Part shown: positions 51,806 to 61,268 of the stretch, one piece after another
Numbering within the stretch: position 1 is the first letter of the stretch
Layout of the letters: the number at the start of each line of letters is the position of its first letter
NCBI RefSeq assembly: GCF_007754425.1
Contig: NZ_CP037452.1
Location: forward strand, 806,001 to 870,000
DNA: 64,000 bases
Source: Gimesia fumaroli
GTDB taxonomy: Bacteria; Planctomycetota; Planctomycetia; Planctomycetales; Planctomycetaceae
Direction of reading: 5' to 3'
The notes under the pieces: model-generated
The model's input: the letters and a program-made list of their open reading frames with translations, nothing else
Told to the model about the DNA's origin: nothing
Databases searched by the model: none
Made by a program: the position numbers and the translations under genes

Positions 51806-53158
51806 ATGAAAAATGCACGCGGCATTTTCTATTTGATAGTGATTCTACTCTCCTCTCAAGTTGGTTACGCAGGTGATCCAAAATTGCACGATGGGTGGCG
51901 TGCGATGACACCTCGTGAAGAACTGCGTCCAGAAATTTCATGGGATGCGGATGGTGGCCCGAATCAACAGGGGGCCTTTCTCATTCAGGCAGATAAGCGA
52001 GAAGGCTTGATGGGACACATTCAAAAGACGTTCCCTGTCAAAGGGGGGAAGACTTACGCGTTCCTAGCGCAACGAAAAACGAAAGGCATTGATCTGGTTC
52101 GTCGCGCCGGGACAGCCCGATTGATCTGGCTTGATCAAAACGGGAAACGTGTAACGCGGGATAAACCATCATTTGCCTCTTATCGCCCTGGTGAGCGTCC
52201 GCGGGCAGAACCGGAATTTCCAGGCGATCAGGAAACCAAGTCTGGCTGGACGGAGGTCGCGGGCGTCTACCGTGCTCCTTCAGAGGCGGCGCAGGTTCAG
52301 ATCGAGTTACATTTTCGCTGGGGACCGCCGCATTCACAAATTCAGTGGAGCAATATCAGCTTCAAGCAAACCGATGATATCAAGCCGCGCATTGTACGCC
52401 TGGCGACGATCCATCATCGGCCCCGGGAAGGGAACAAACCAAGTGACAAGCCGGCCCAGTTTGCGAAGTTGATTGCGCAGGCAGCCAAGCAGAAAGCCGA
52501 TCTGGTCGTGTTGCCCGAGTCCATTACAGTCTACGGAACCAAGCTGCCTTATGCGGAGTGTGCGGAGCCGATTCCCGGTCCTTCCACAAAGTACTTCGGT
52601 CAATTGGCAAAGAAACATGACCTGTATATCGTAGTCGGACTTTACGAACGGGCAGAGCATCTGGTTTACAACGTGGCAGTGTTGATTGGTCCTGACGGAG
52701 ACATTGTCGGTAAGTATCGCAAAGTGACACTGCCGCGCGGTGAGATTGAAGGAGGCGTGACGCCGGGGCACGAGTATCCGGTGTTTGAGACCCGCTTTGG
52801 AAAAGTCGGCATGATGATTTGCTACGACGGCTTCTTTCCCGAGGTGGCTCGCGAATTGAGTAAAAACGGTGCTGAGGTAATTGCCTGGCCGGTCTGGGGC
52901 TGTAACCCGATGCTGGGTGCAGCGCGTGCCTGTGAAAACCACGTTTATGTTATAAGCAGTACTTACACAGACACGTCGGCCAACTGGATGATCTCTGCGA
53001 TTTATGGTCAGGATGGCAAGCCGCTGGCGCAGGCGAAGGACTGGGGAACCGTTGCCATCACCGAAGTCGACTTGAATCAACCCTTCTATTGGCAGAGCCT
53101 GGGAGATTTTAAGTCGCAGATCGAACGTCATCGTCCGGTTGTCGATACGAAACCGTAG
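51806..53158 (+). CDS. Secreted carbon-nitrogen hydrolase (nitrilase superfamily) with N-terminal beta domain
   Basis: 450 residues from ATG 51806, preceded by GGAGGCG. A signal peptide ends near VGYAGD. About 170 residues of beta-rich sequence (KGGKTYAFLAQRKT, RAPSEAAQVQIELHF) look like a carbohydrate-binding-type jelly roll. The catalytic domain has the Glu-Lys-Cys triad: Glu in LVVLPESITVY, Lys in GKYRKVTLPRGE, Cys in MMICYDGFFPE. Nitrilase-family enzymes cleave C-N bonds of amides or nitriles; a secreted, domain-fused form suggests an extracellular amide substrate. The substrate is unknown. Confidence 0.9.
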   Translation: MKNARGIFYLIVILLSSQVGYAGDPKLHDGWRAMTPREELRPEISWDADGGPNQQGAFLIQADKREGLMGHIQKTFPVKGGKTYAFLAQRKTKGIDLVRRAGTARLIWLDQNGKRVTRDKPSFASYRPGERPRAEPEFPGDQETKSGWTEVAGVYRAPSEAAQVQIELHFRWGPPHSQIQWSNISFKQTDDIKPRIVRLATIHHRPREGNKPSDKPAQFAKLIAQAAKQKADLVVLPESITVYGTKLPYAECAEPIPGPSTKYFGQLAKKHDLYIVVGLYERAEHLVYNVAVLIGPDGDIVGKYRKVTLPRGEIEGGVTPGHEYPVFETRFGKVGMMICYDGFFPEVARELSKNGAEVIAWPVWGCNPMLGAARACENHVYVISSTYTDTSANWMISAIYGQDGKPLAQAKDWGTVAITEVDLNQPFYWQSLGDFKSQIERHRPVVDTKP

Positions 53159-53250
53159 CGTAGAGGCAGTACCCGCGTGTCTGCCCACTTGGCGGGATTC
53201 AACTCTGTATTGCCGTCTGGGATGGAACCCGTTGAGTGATTCCTACTGAG

Positions 53251-53292
53251 TAAATCGCGTTGAATTGACTACAACTCAACCGATGCGATTTA
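53251..53292. terminator. Hairpin between convergent genes
   Basis: Outer arms TAAATCGC / GCGATTTA (53251-53258 with 53285-53292) and inner arms GTTGA / TCAAC give a composite 13-bp stem with a four-base bulge. It lies about 90 bases behind the nitrilase-like stop and ten bases behind the inverse-autotransporter stop on the other strand. There is no long T-run; a shared terminator is plausible. Confidence 0.5.
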
Positions 53293-53301
53293 TTAGCGGG
53301 T

Positions 53302-56133
53302 TTACGGGAAGCAGTCGGCGATATTCTGGATGGTTCCGCCGCCCAGCAGGTTGATGGTGGCTCCATTATTATCGACGGAGAGATTAGGCAGATCTTCCAC
53401 ATTGATAGTTCCCCCGACGGCTGCAAAGAAGTCGAGTGCGGTACTGGAATTATTACCCATGACCTCCAGGCAGAGTAAATCAGGTGAGAAGACCGCGACA
53501 TCCAGTCCTCTGCCACCGATGCCGGCACTACCGTTTAGTGTATTCGAATTGACCCGGATTCTGGCATTAGCACCGACCCCACCATTCATCAGGATTTCAA
53601 TTCCATCGTCGAAGATACCGCCGGTCTGGGCAATCGAGTTGCTTGTGATGAAGACGTCGTGGTCGGTCCCGCGGTCAATGTCAATGGCGATACCATCGTT
53701 AAACAAGGCGGCCAGGTTATCATCAGAAATGGTGTTTTGATTGATCGTGGTATCTGTCACCCCGGTCGTATTCAGATTGAGATAAACTCCTGAGCCGAAC
53801 AGGTTGACCAAGTCGTCCGAGTCGATGGTGTTCATCGCGATGGTCGTGGTGGCGGAACCGTTGTTATAGACAACACCAATTCCGTTGCCGAAGACGCCAG
53901 CCGTATTTTGGATCGTATTGCCGGTAATGGTTGTGGTCATGGCGCCGGTCGAGTCGCCTGTGAAAGTAATCCCGTCGCCAAAGGCATTCAGGATGCTGTT
54001 AATCTGGTTGCCTCGAATACGTGTTGTCACATTACCGGCGGTGGTCGAGACTTCGATTCCCGTACCGGCCAGCGCGAGCACACTGCTAATGATGTTATTG
54101 TCGATGTCGAGTGTCGCATCTCCACCAATTTCGACATCGATGGCGTCGTCGAAGGCGGTCAGAATACTGCGGATGGTGTTTCCGCTGATCGTACCGTTGC
54201 CGGAGCCATTCAGAACCGCGATCGCGTCAATGCCGGAATCGTCGATTGTATTGGACGAGAAATTAAAATTCGTCACGTTCTGAGCGAAGATACCTTCCGT
54301 CGTGGGCGTGTCGATGGTCACGTTTTGGATCGTAATATTTTGTGAATTGGTTGCTGTCACGCCGGTCGCGCCACTATTCGTGAGCGTTCCCCCGTTGAGA
54401 GTAAAGCTACCCGTCAGGTTATTGATCAGAACCGAATCAGCGGCGGCATTGGTGCTGCTCAGATTGTTAATGGTAATATTCGCTGTGCTGTTGCTGACAT
54501 TGACAGATGTTGTGCCATTGGTCGTTGTGACCTGACCAAATTGAATCGTCCCGCCGGCATTCTGGATATCGATGCCATCGCCGTTGGTATTTGTAATCGA
54601 ACTGTTGGTAAAGGTCACGTTCCCGCTACCCCCGGAAATCAACACACCCAGGCCACCTGATTTTGTGAGAGGTGTCTGGCTGAAGGAGGCGGGGCCTGTT
54701 AAATTTGTCAGGCTGATGGCGGTACCGGCTCCGGTATGATTAATCGTATTATTAGAGACCATCAGGTTACCGACGCCGTTAGCGAGAATTGAAGAACCGG
54801 CACCGGTTGTGGTGATATCAAAGCCGGAAAGTACACTGCGGTTATTCAGCGTGAAGCTACCCGTGATTTGTGGATTCACGCCGGTATTGGAGTCGGGCAG
54901 TTGGATCGGTCCGATAGTGGAAGTGATGAACTGTGTCGGTCCTGCTGAAAGGACCTGTGTATTGCCTGCGAGTGTAAAGTCGCCTGTTTCCATGCCGTTG
55001 CGGTGATCATAGACAACCACATTCCCCTGTTGTGTCCGCGGATCAGCAAAGGCGGCGGCGAGTGTCGCATACGGGTCTTCGTAAGAACCGTCACTATTGC
55101 CGCCGGTCGCTACGTGCATAAAGTAAAAGGGCAGTCCCGTGGTAGGATCAATGACAAGGCCGCCATTCGGGTCCTGGATTTCCTGATTGTCGACAACGAT
55201 ACTGCGGAGTCGTTCGGGAGTTTCACCGAGTCGATCCCAGGCTTTCAGGTCTGCACGAGGGCCTCCTCGTAAACCCGTAATGCTGGGCCACTGGATGCCG
55301 ACAGCAAAGTTGACGGTGGTGTCGAACACGCGGTCATTCTGCACACTGAGATTGAGCGAAACGACATCTGATATCCGGCTTTCGATGCGCGATTTCCAGC
55401 CCCAGGCCTGTTTACTGCCTTTGGCCTGAAAGTGATACCATCCCGCGTAGGCGCGAAGGTCCATGAAATCGTTGGTATAGAATTTGGCTCCCGCTTCCAT
55501 ATCAAGGCCTTTCATCGCAGCCTGGTAGTAACGGGTAAACGTGCCGCCCGTCAGATAATGCCCGACGAATGAGTAGCCACCACCGCTGGTATGAGTGGTA
55601 GCATATTGATTGCGGGTTTGCCCCGTCGGGACATACCAGTTAAGACGGGCGTCCCAGATATCACCCAGGGTTTCAACCCCCCCGGAAACCTGATCGAAGG
55701 TCGCATAACCTGCGTCGCGGGTGTCGTAGTAAATGTAAGCCCCGATCGTGCGCTGAATTTCGGGAATAAACTGGCGGGCGCCAACACCGACATTCGAACC
55801 CAGATTATGATTGTCGTCCCCTAGAAGCAACCGCGCATCGATGAAGGTCAGCCAGTCGCTGTCTTCCCCTTCCAGCAGTGGGAAGAAGGCATCAAAGGAG
55901 GAGAGTCCGCCGATGCGTCCGATCGTGTCACCCGCTTCGTAGCGGTAACCGAAGTGAGGCCGATAGCGGCCGAACCAGGCGGAATCGCCAAAGAGCGCTG
56001 AAACATCGCCGCCGTAGTTTTCATTCTCAAAACCAGGCTCTTCATAGGCCGGGTCAACAGGCTGGGCGAGCAGCGTACCCGGTACGCAAAAGGCAATCAG
56101 TAAAGCCAGATAGAAGCGTTTCATGGAATCCAT
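53302..56133 (-). CDS. Inverse-autotransporter-like beta-barrel with beta-helix passenger
   Basis: 943 residues. A signal peptide ends near TLLAQP. Residues about 40-300 look like an inverse-autotransporter barrel (intimin/invasin type): alternating strands such as HFGYRYEAGDTIGRIGGLSSF and GVGARQFIPEIQRTIGAYIYYDTRD (in parts), DARLNWYVPTGQ, LRAYAGWYHFQAKG. From about 370 to the end there are many degenerate repeats of beta-helix type, rich in Asn/Thr/Ile/Gly (ITITGNTIQNTAG-like units). The barrel is N-terminal and the passenger C-terminal, so it probably forms a surface adhesin or enzyme. An ATG three residues later (56124) is an alternative start. Confidence 0.85.
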   Translation of the reverse strand: MDSMKRFYLALLIAFCVPGTLLAQPVDPAYEEPGFENENYGGDVSALFGDSAWFGRYRPHFGYRYEAGDTIGRIGGLSSFDAFFPLLEGEDSDWLTFIDARLLLGDDNHNLGSNVGVGARQFIPEIQRTIGAYIYYDTRDAGYATFDQVSGGVETLGDIWDARLNWYVPTGQTRNQYATTHTSGGGYSFVGHYLTGGTFTRYYQAAMKGLDMEAGAKFYTNDFMDLRAYAGWYHFQAKGSKQAWGWKSRIESRISDVVSLNLSVQNDRVFDTTVNFAVGIQWPSITGLRGGPRADLKAWDRLGETPERLRSIVVDNQEIQDPNGGLVIDPTTGLPFYFMHVATGGNSDGSYEDPYATLAAAFADPRTQQGNVVVYDHRNGMETGDFTLAGNTQVLSAGPTQFITSTIGPIQLPDSNTGVNPQITGSFTLNNRSVLSGFDITTTGAGSSILANGVGNLMVSNNTINHTGAGTAISLTNLTGPASFSQTPLTKSGGLGVLISGGSGNVTFTNSSITNTNGDGIDIQNAGGTIQFGQVTTTNGTTSVNVSNSTANITINNLSSTNAAADSVLINNLTGSFTLNGGTLTNSGATGVTATNSQNITIQNVTIDTPTTEGIFAQNVTNFNFSSNTIDDSGIDAIAVLNGSGNGTISGNTIRSILTAFDDAIDVEIGGDATLDIDNNIISSVLALAGTGIEVSTTAGNVTTRIRGNQINSILNAFGDGITFTGDSTGAMTTTITGNTIQNTAGVFGNGIGVVYNNGSATTTIAMNTIDSDDLVNLFGSGVYLNLNTTGVTDTTINQNTISDDNLAALFNDGIAIDIDRGTDHDVFITSNSIAQTGGIFDDGIEILMNGGVGANARIRVNSNTLNGSAGIGGRGLDVAVFSPDLLCLEVMGNNSSTALDFFAAVGGTINVEDLPNLSVDNNGATINLLGGGTIQNIADCFP

Positions 56134-56382
56134 TCCGTAGAAGACGTAAAGTTATAAGATCTTTCGTCAGAACGGAATGCAGGGCTAAAGCGGTTCTCTC
56201 GATAAGAGCCACCAATCGTATCAGTAGTTCTAGTCGAATAAAATGGGGTGACTTTTCTGCCTGCTGTGTGTGAGGTTATTCTTCCCTGGCACCTGAACAT
56301 AAGGGTATGCTTGGGTTGTCGCAAATCTCATTTGACTTAAAGAACTGCAGCAAACGTAATACTTTGCAGCTTTCACCTTCCA

Positions 56383-59300
56383 TCAGGCGTCACGGTTCTT
56401 AAAGCTCCACCACTGGTTTTGAGGTATCATCGCGATCGCCATCACGGCCAGCTGTGACAGCATAAACAGGCCCAATGCCATCAGGACTCCTTCTGTAAAT
56501 CCATAGGAGTGCAGTCCTACGCCGAGTTCATTGACGCCAAACCAGGACCAGCTGGTGACGATGTTTCCGCCGATCGAAAGAATTGCCAGACCCCGATCTT
56601 TGACCATGCCTCCCCAGCGAGCGTGCAGAACCAATGCGTTCCAGAGAACGATAATCAGTGCCCCGTTTTCTTTCGGGTCCCAGCCCCAGAAACGGCCCCA
56701 GGAATCGTCGGCCCAGAGACCGCCGAGTACCGTACCCACAAAGCTCAGGAAAATGGCAAAGCAGAGCACGCCGTACAGCATGCGAATGATCTCTTTGCCG
56801 GCATTCGCGGTCATGCGTGGAGTACACGTTCCCCACAGAATGTAAAACAGGCCGAGCAGTCCCGCGACAAAGGTGGCGGCGTATCCAAGCGTAATACAGA
56901 CCACGTGAGTGGCGAGCCAGAACTGGGTATCGAGAACCGCCTGCAGCACGGCCATCGTATCACCATCACCGGCCAGCATGTGGGCGATGAGCAAGGTGGA
57001 AAAACCGGAAACTCCAGCCAGCAGGTTACCGATGCCCATCCGGTTCATGCGTTCGATCACGATGCCCGCCAGCACAGCGCCCCAGCCAATAAAGACGGCC
57101 GAGGAGTAGAGGTTGGTGACCGGAGGACGTCCCGAGATATAGATTCGAGAAATCAGAGCAAAGGTATGTACAACAAAAGTAAGGACGATCAGCCAGAAGG
57201 CGGCGCTCCCTAACGTTTTCTCTCCGATCAGAAATGAAACACAGACCAGAATGAAGGCAATCAGGTAGAGAACCGAGCAATAGTAAAACGGCTCAAAGTG
57301 ATTGAAGAATGCTTCGTAATCAATTTTGGATAGACTCACATCTGTCAGATCGGCCTGATGTTTTTTCAACCAGGTTTGATAGTTGCGGACTTCTTTATTG
57401 AACTCTTCGGTATTGCCTTGCGAATAGGCGACCAGAATTTTAGTCCAGGCCTGGGTGGCTTCGTTTTCTTTGTCCTTGGAAAAACTGGCTTTGACCAGAT
57501 CGCGGGTCCAGGCATAGGAATAGGTTTGCCATTCGGCTTCTTCTTCGGCTGCACCTCCCGGCGGAATGACGCGGGGAGGGTTGCGGCGGTCGAGCATGCC
57601 ATGACGGCGGATGGCTTCAATTAAGTCTTCGCGGGCCGATTCCGCGCGAATATTGGGAGGGGTAAATGACTGGATGAGTAAGTCGACGATGCCGATTTTC
57701 TTTTCCAGATCCAGGACCCGTGATTGATACAAGCTGGCTTTTCCCTGCCCCGCCTGGCGTGCCAGTTCTGCCTGTTTCGTGAGTTCCGGAAGCTTTTCGA
57801 TAAAGTCTTCCAGGGAGTAGCGGAAGCCCGGTCGTTTTTTGAGTCCGAGTGTATGGAGCAGATCGGGATTTTCAATACGAAACACATTGTATGAATAAGC
57901 TTCTTGCGGTTTGGCAATCGTATCCAGCAGCCATTTGATCGCAGGATATTTTTTTGTCTTCGTTTTTTTCTTCTTAGCTACTTTAGCATCTGAATTGTCT
58001 TTTTTGTCTTTGGATTCTTTTGCTGCTTTCGCTTCCTCTTCTGCTGCTTCCTCTTTTTCTGCAGTGGTGACAATTTTGCCATCTGCATCATATTCCACTT
58101 CAAAATCCTGTCGACCGGAAATGATCCGCAGGCTGTTGCGGGCCAGGGTATCGATGGGCTTGGCGCGTCCCTGGTACAAAATCGGGAGTTCACCGAATTC
58201 ATACAGGTGCATTTGATTCGACGGTGTTTTAGGGATGCGGGCTTTACTCATCAGATAGCCGCCAAAGATGACCAGGATCAAGGCGGGAATCAGATAGGTA
58301 TTCAGATTCGCGATTAACCGTTGTTTGGTCTGCGAGGCAGCATCAACTGACTCATCGGGAAGTGAGACCTCAGAAACCGCAGCGGGCTCAATTCTCTGTT
58401 TTTCACGCCTCCCCAGAAATCGGAGCAGGGTAATCATGAAATGGTACAACATGCCGACAGCGACAATCATGCAGGAGACGTAAGGAATCATCCAGCCCAT
58501 GTTTGTGACAACCGACAGGGTCGTCAATTCCTTGCCGGTACGCGGGTCGGCGTGATAGCCGCTTTGATAGAATGTTTCGCCGCTGTAACGGAGCGGATTG
58601 TTCATCCAGATTTTGATGTCCCGGTCGACGTTAGTGGTGGGATCGACCAGATGAATATCAGATGAATAGTTCATCACGGTAGTGGTACCAGCATAGTCGT
58701 CTTTGCGAACGTCGATGAGCTTGACACTGTAGGGCTTGTAAGTTCGTTTAAAACGCAGGTAGAGCTGGTATGGTTTCCCATCGACCTCGACCTGTTCGCC
58801 GATTTCCTGTAATGCCATCTCGAGACTGACGAGATAAACACCCAGGGAGTCGTCTGTTTTTTTATCAATGATTTTGATGTAAGCGGCGGGGGTATCGACG
58901 GCGCCGCCGGTGTCGGTGCCTGTCGCACTGCGGGCGGGTAAGGCAATCCAGTCCTTGCCGATGCCATCGGTCGCCAGGTTTTCGGCAAGCTTTTTCTCTT
59001 CGGGCGTTAAGGAGGAAACCTTACGGATGGAAGCGTTCGGGTAATATTTTACCAGTTCGTAGTTGAAAGGGAGCTTCGGATCAGAAACGACTCCATCCCG
59101 GTTTGCGAGTAAGATCGATTTGGGAATCACCGTGACCTGATCCTGTTTCGGATCGGTCTGATCGATAATCGCCAGTTCAATGGTGCGAATGTCGTGGACG
59201 TAGTTGGTTGTTTCCCCTTCCGAGATGGTCATCTGGGTTTCGACGGCCATGGTGCCAACCATCAGTTCGCTGAGCATCATCAGACCGACACCGCCGTGTA

Positions 59301-60102
59301 ACAGCACGACTCCCGCTCGTTTTTTAAACAGGACAATACAGCCTGCCAGGAGTACAACCCCGGCAAAGGTGGCTTTGATTAACTGCCAGAGAATCCGCAT
59401 GGAAGAATCGCTGAAGCGGGCCGCGTCACCTTGAGATAGAAACCAGATCAACAGACAGGCGAACAGTCCAGCGCCCAGCACAGCTAACCCGCGTTCGACT
59501 TTGCGATAGGATTCAATCTGGAAAAAGAGCCAGATACAGCCGAGAACACAGGCCGCCATCCCGACTTCAATCATCGCCCATAACGCGGACCAGCTTAAGA
59601 GAGGCGTTTCCTGGAAGCCATCTTTATTCGATCCACTGGCAATCACAGCCCAGGTGATGAGTAGCCCGACGGCAATGGTAATCCAGCCTGCTGTTCGCCG
59701 TGTCCCTTTGGCTTGCACTTTGAAACGAATGAAATGTGCAGCGAACAGGTTGATGCCCATCATGAAGCCGATGAGCCAGCCGCCGGGAAAGTAAATGAAG
59801 CCGGGGATATTTTGTTGGTCGAGGTTCGGGAAAAAAGAGGGGGGAAAGAAGATTTTGAATTCAATCTTTGCGATTCCGGTACGGAAATATTCGTCGATGA
59901 CGACCCAGATATCTTTATTCACCTGCGCCAGTGTGCCGGCCAGAATAATGAAGATGGCCATCGCGAACAGCACCACGGTCAGCTTCAATGATGCAAAGGG
60001 CTGCAAAATTTTCAGGAACTGCTCATTGGAATTTGCAGACCCCGAATTGGAGTCGGTTGTGGCAAATTCGCTGGATGTGTCTGAGAGTGTATTTGTCGAC
60101 AT
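56383..60102 (-). CDS. Fused ResB-ResC (CcsBA-type) cytochrome c synthetase
   Basis: 1239 residues from ATG 60102 (AGGA seven bases upstream). The N-terminal half is ResB/Ccs1-like, with several membrane segments and a large periplasmic domain. A charged linker (Lys/Glu/Ala-rich, about 690-745) and about 200 further soluble residues follow. The C-terminal 300 residues are ResC/CcsA/CcmC-like, with the heme-handling WWD-type motif WGWDPKENG and conserved His around it. CcsBA fusions attach heme to CXXCH motifs in the periplasm (system II). The insert makes it much longer than typical CcsBA (about 900-1100 residues). Heme proteins like the giant dehydrogenase fusion would be its clients. Confidence 0.92.
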   Translation of the reverse strand: MSTNTLSDTSSEFATTDSNSGSANSNEQFLKILQPFASLKLTVVLFAMAIFIILAGTLAQVNKDIWVVIDEYFRTGIAKIEFKIFFPPSFFPNLDQQNIPGFIYFPGGWLIGFMMGINLFAAHFIRFKVQAKGTRRTAGWITIAVGLLITWAVIASGSNKDGFQETPLLSWSALWAMIEVGMAACVLGCIWLFFQIESYRKVERGLAVLGAGLFACLLIWFLSQGDAARFSDSSMRILWQLIKATFAGVVLLAGCIVLFKKRAGVVLLHGGVGLMMLSELMVGTMAVETQMTISEGETTNYVHDIRTIELAIIDQTDPKQDQVTVIPKSILLANRDGVVSDPKLPFNYELVKYYPNASIRKVSSLTPEEKKLAENLATDGIGKDWIALPARSATGTDTGGAVDTPAAYIKIIDKKTDDSLGVYLVSLEMALQEIGEQVEVDGKPYQLYLRFKRTYKPYSVKLIDVRKDDYAGTTTVMNYSSDIHLVDPTTNVDRDIKIWMNNPLRYSGETFYQSGYHADPRTGKELTTLSVVTNMGWMIPYVSCMIVAVGMLYHFMITLLRFLGRREKQRIEPAAVSEVSLPDESVDAASQTKQRLIANLNTYLIPALILVIFGGYLMSKARIPKTPSNQMHLYEFGELPILYQGRAKPIDTLARNSLRIISGRQDFEVEYDADGKIVTTAEKEEAAEEEAKAAKESKDKKDNSDAKVAKKKKTKTKKYPAIKWLLDTIAKPQEAYSYNVFRIENPDLLHTLGLKKRPGFRYSLEDFIEKLPELTKQAELARQAGQGKASLYQSRVLDLEKKIGIVDLLIQSFTPPNIRAESAREDLIEAIRRHGMLDRRNPPRVIPPGGAAEEEAEWQTYSYAWTRDLVKASFSKDKENEATQAWTKILVAYSQGNTEEFNKEVRNYQTWLKKHQADLTDVSLSKIDYEAFFNHFEPFYYCSVLYLIAFILVCVSFLIGEKTLGSAAFWLIVLTFVVHTFALISRIYISGRPPVTNLYSSAVFIGWGAVLAGIVIERMNRMGIGNLLAGVSGFSTLLIAHMLAGDGDTMAVLQAVLDTQFWLATHVVCITLGYAATFVAGLLGLFYILWGTCTPRMTANAGKEIIRMLYGVLCFAIFLSFVGTVLGGLWADDSWGRFWGWDPKENGALIIVLWNALVLHARWGGMVKDRGLAILSIGGNIVTSWSWFGVNELGVGLHSYGFTEGVLMALGLFMLSQLAVMAIAMIPQNQWWSFKNRDA

Positions 60103-60161
60103 GATCATTTCCTGAAACTAGAACGCAATAAATGTCGTTTGAATTGTTTTATCGTGAAGGC

Positions 60162-61268
60162 TTATTTAAATCGGATCGACTGCACTAACTGTTTAAATCG
60201 TGCTTCTTCCTGTTCGGCCAGTTTTGTAGAGCCCTTATATTTCACAAACCAGGCCAGATTACCTCGATAGATGATCGCACCTAAAATGGCTTCTTGGGGG
60301 CCAATCAGTTTGACATAGGTGGCTTCCAGATCGCCGGCTTTTAATTGCTCGGATTGTTTGGGGAGCTCAGCTTCTGTAATGTCTTTCAGGCCGACCTGTC
60401 CCCGCCAACGGTTGATATTAGGGAGCAGGGGAGAGGCGTCTTTGGCCAGATCAATGATCGTGACTTCACCGGTTTCGTCTCCCTCAGTGATATTAAAGGC
60501 GGCTTTTCGCATTCCACCGCTACGACCGGGCTTCCAGCCTTTGGGGGTTTCAAATTTGACTGGTGATGCGGCAGCAGCGGGTGGATTTACAGGGCCGGGA
60601 GCAGGACGGCCTCCGCCTCCCATCATTCCGGATGCAAAGGGAGCACGGCTCATGGGGTTGGCTGCCATCTTGCCTTTCAGGCTGACGACCGTCAGGGGTT
60701 GATCGCCGGCCTTAACAGTGAAAAGTTCGGTATCCAGAGCGGGGGTATCTGAAGCGTCTTTCAACTGCGCTTCGGTAATATTGCCGAGTCCCACCTGATC
60801 GCGCCAGCGATTGATATTGGAGAGTAAGTCCACGTTCAGATTACTGCTGGCAGGAAGAGGAATCACAGAGAGTTCAACGGGCGGGTCGCTGTCTTTTACT
60901 TTTAGAGTGGCGAACCGCATGGAACTGCCTGGCTCCTGGGTCCAGTTTTCCGGAAGTTTCCATTCGGGTTTGCCGGCTTTCATGGAGACGGACTTCAGAA
61001 ATTGAACGAACCGATCGAATTCAGCTTTCACCTGTTCGGGAGAGCCGGTCATCTTGAAAAACCAGTTCTGTGGACTGCCGGGCAAAATCGCCGCCAGCAT
61101 GCGGACTTCTTTGGCGGGAGCCATGGCACTGTCTGATCCGGCAGGAGCAAGGCCTGAATCTGTTTTGGGAACGGTGTAAGAGGTGATCTCTTCCTGTTTG
61201 CTGCAGCCGACAGAGAGTAACAGCAGGATCGTCATCAGAACGGGGAATATCGGTTTCATGCGTTTCAT
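60162..61268 (-). CDS. Lipoprotein with duplicated domain, upstream of the cytochrome c synthetase
   Basis: 368 residues from ATG 61268 (alternatives 61259 and 61289). Lipobox LLLSVGC. The mature chain contains a domain twice: NINRWRDQVGLGNITEAQL in the first half and NINRWRGQVGLKDITEAEL in the second, each preceded by a KLPENW/TPKGW-type segment. A Gly/Pro/Ala linker (about residue 230) joins them. I recognise no family. The gene is 59 bases upstream of the ResB-ResC gene on the same strand, so the two are likely co-transcribed and it may assist cytochrome c maturation; that role is inference. Confidence 0.8.
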   Translation of the reverse strand: MKRMKPIFPVLMTILLLLSVGCSKQEEITSYTVPKTDSGLAPAGSDSAMAPAKEVRMLAAILPGSPQNWFFKMTGSPEQVKAEFDRFVQFLKSVSMKAGKPEWKLPENWTQEPGSSMRFATLKVKDSDPPVELSVIPLPASSNLNVDLLSNINRWRDQVGLGNITEAQLKDASDTPALDTELFTVKAGDQPLTVVSLKGKMAANPMSRAPFASGMMGGGGRPAPGPVNPPAAAASPVKFETPKGWKPGRSGGMRKAAFNITEGDETGEVTIIDLAKDASPLLPNINRWRGQVGLKDITEAELPKQSEQLKAGDLEATYVKLIGPQEAILGAIIYRGNLAWFVKYKGSTKLAEQEEARFKQLVQSIRFK

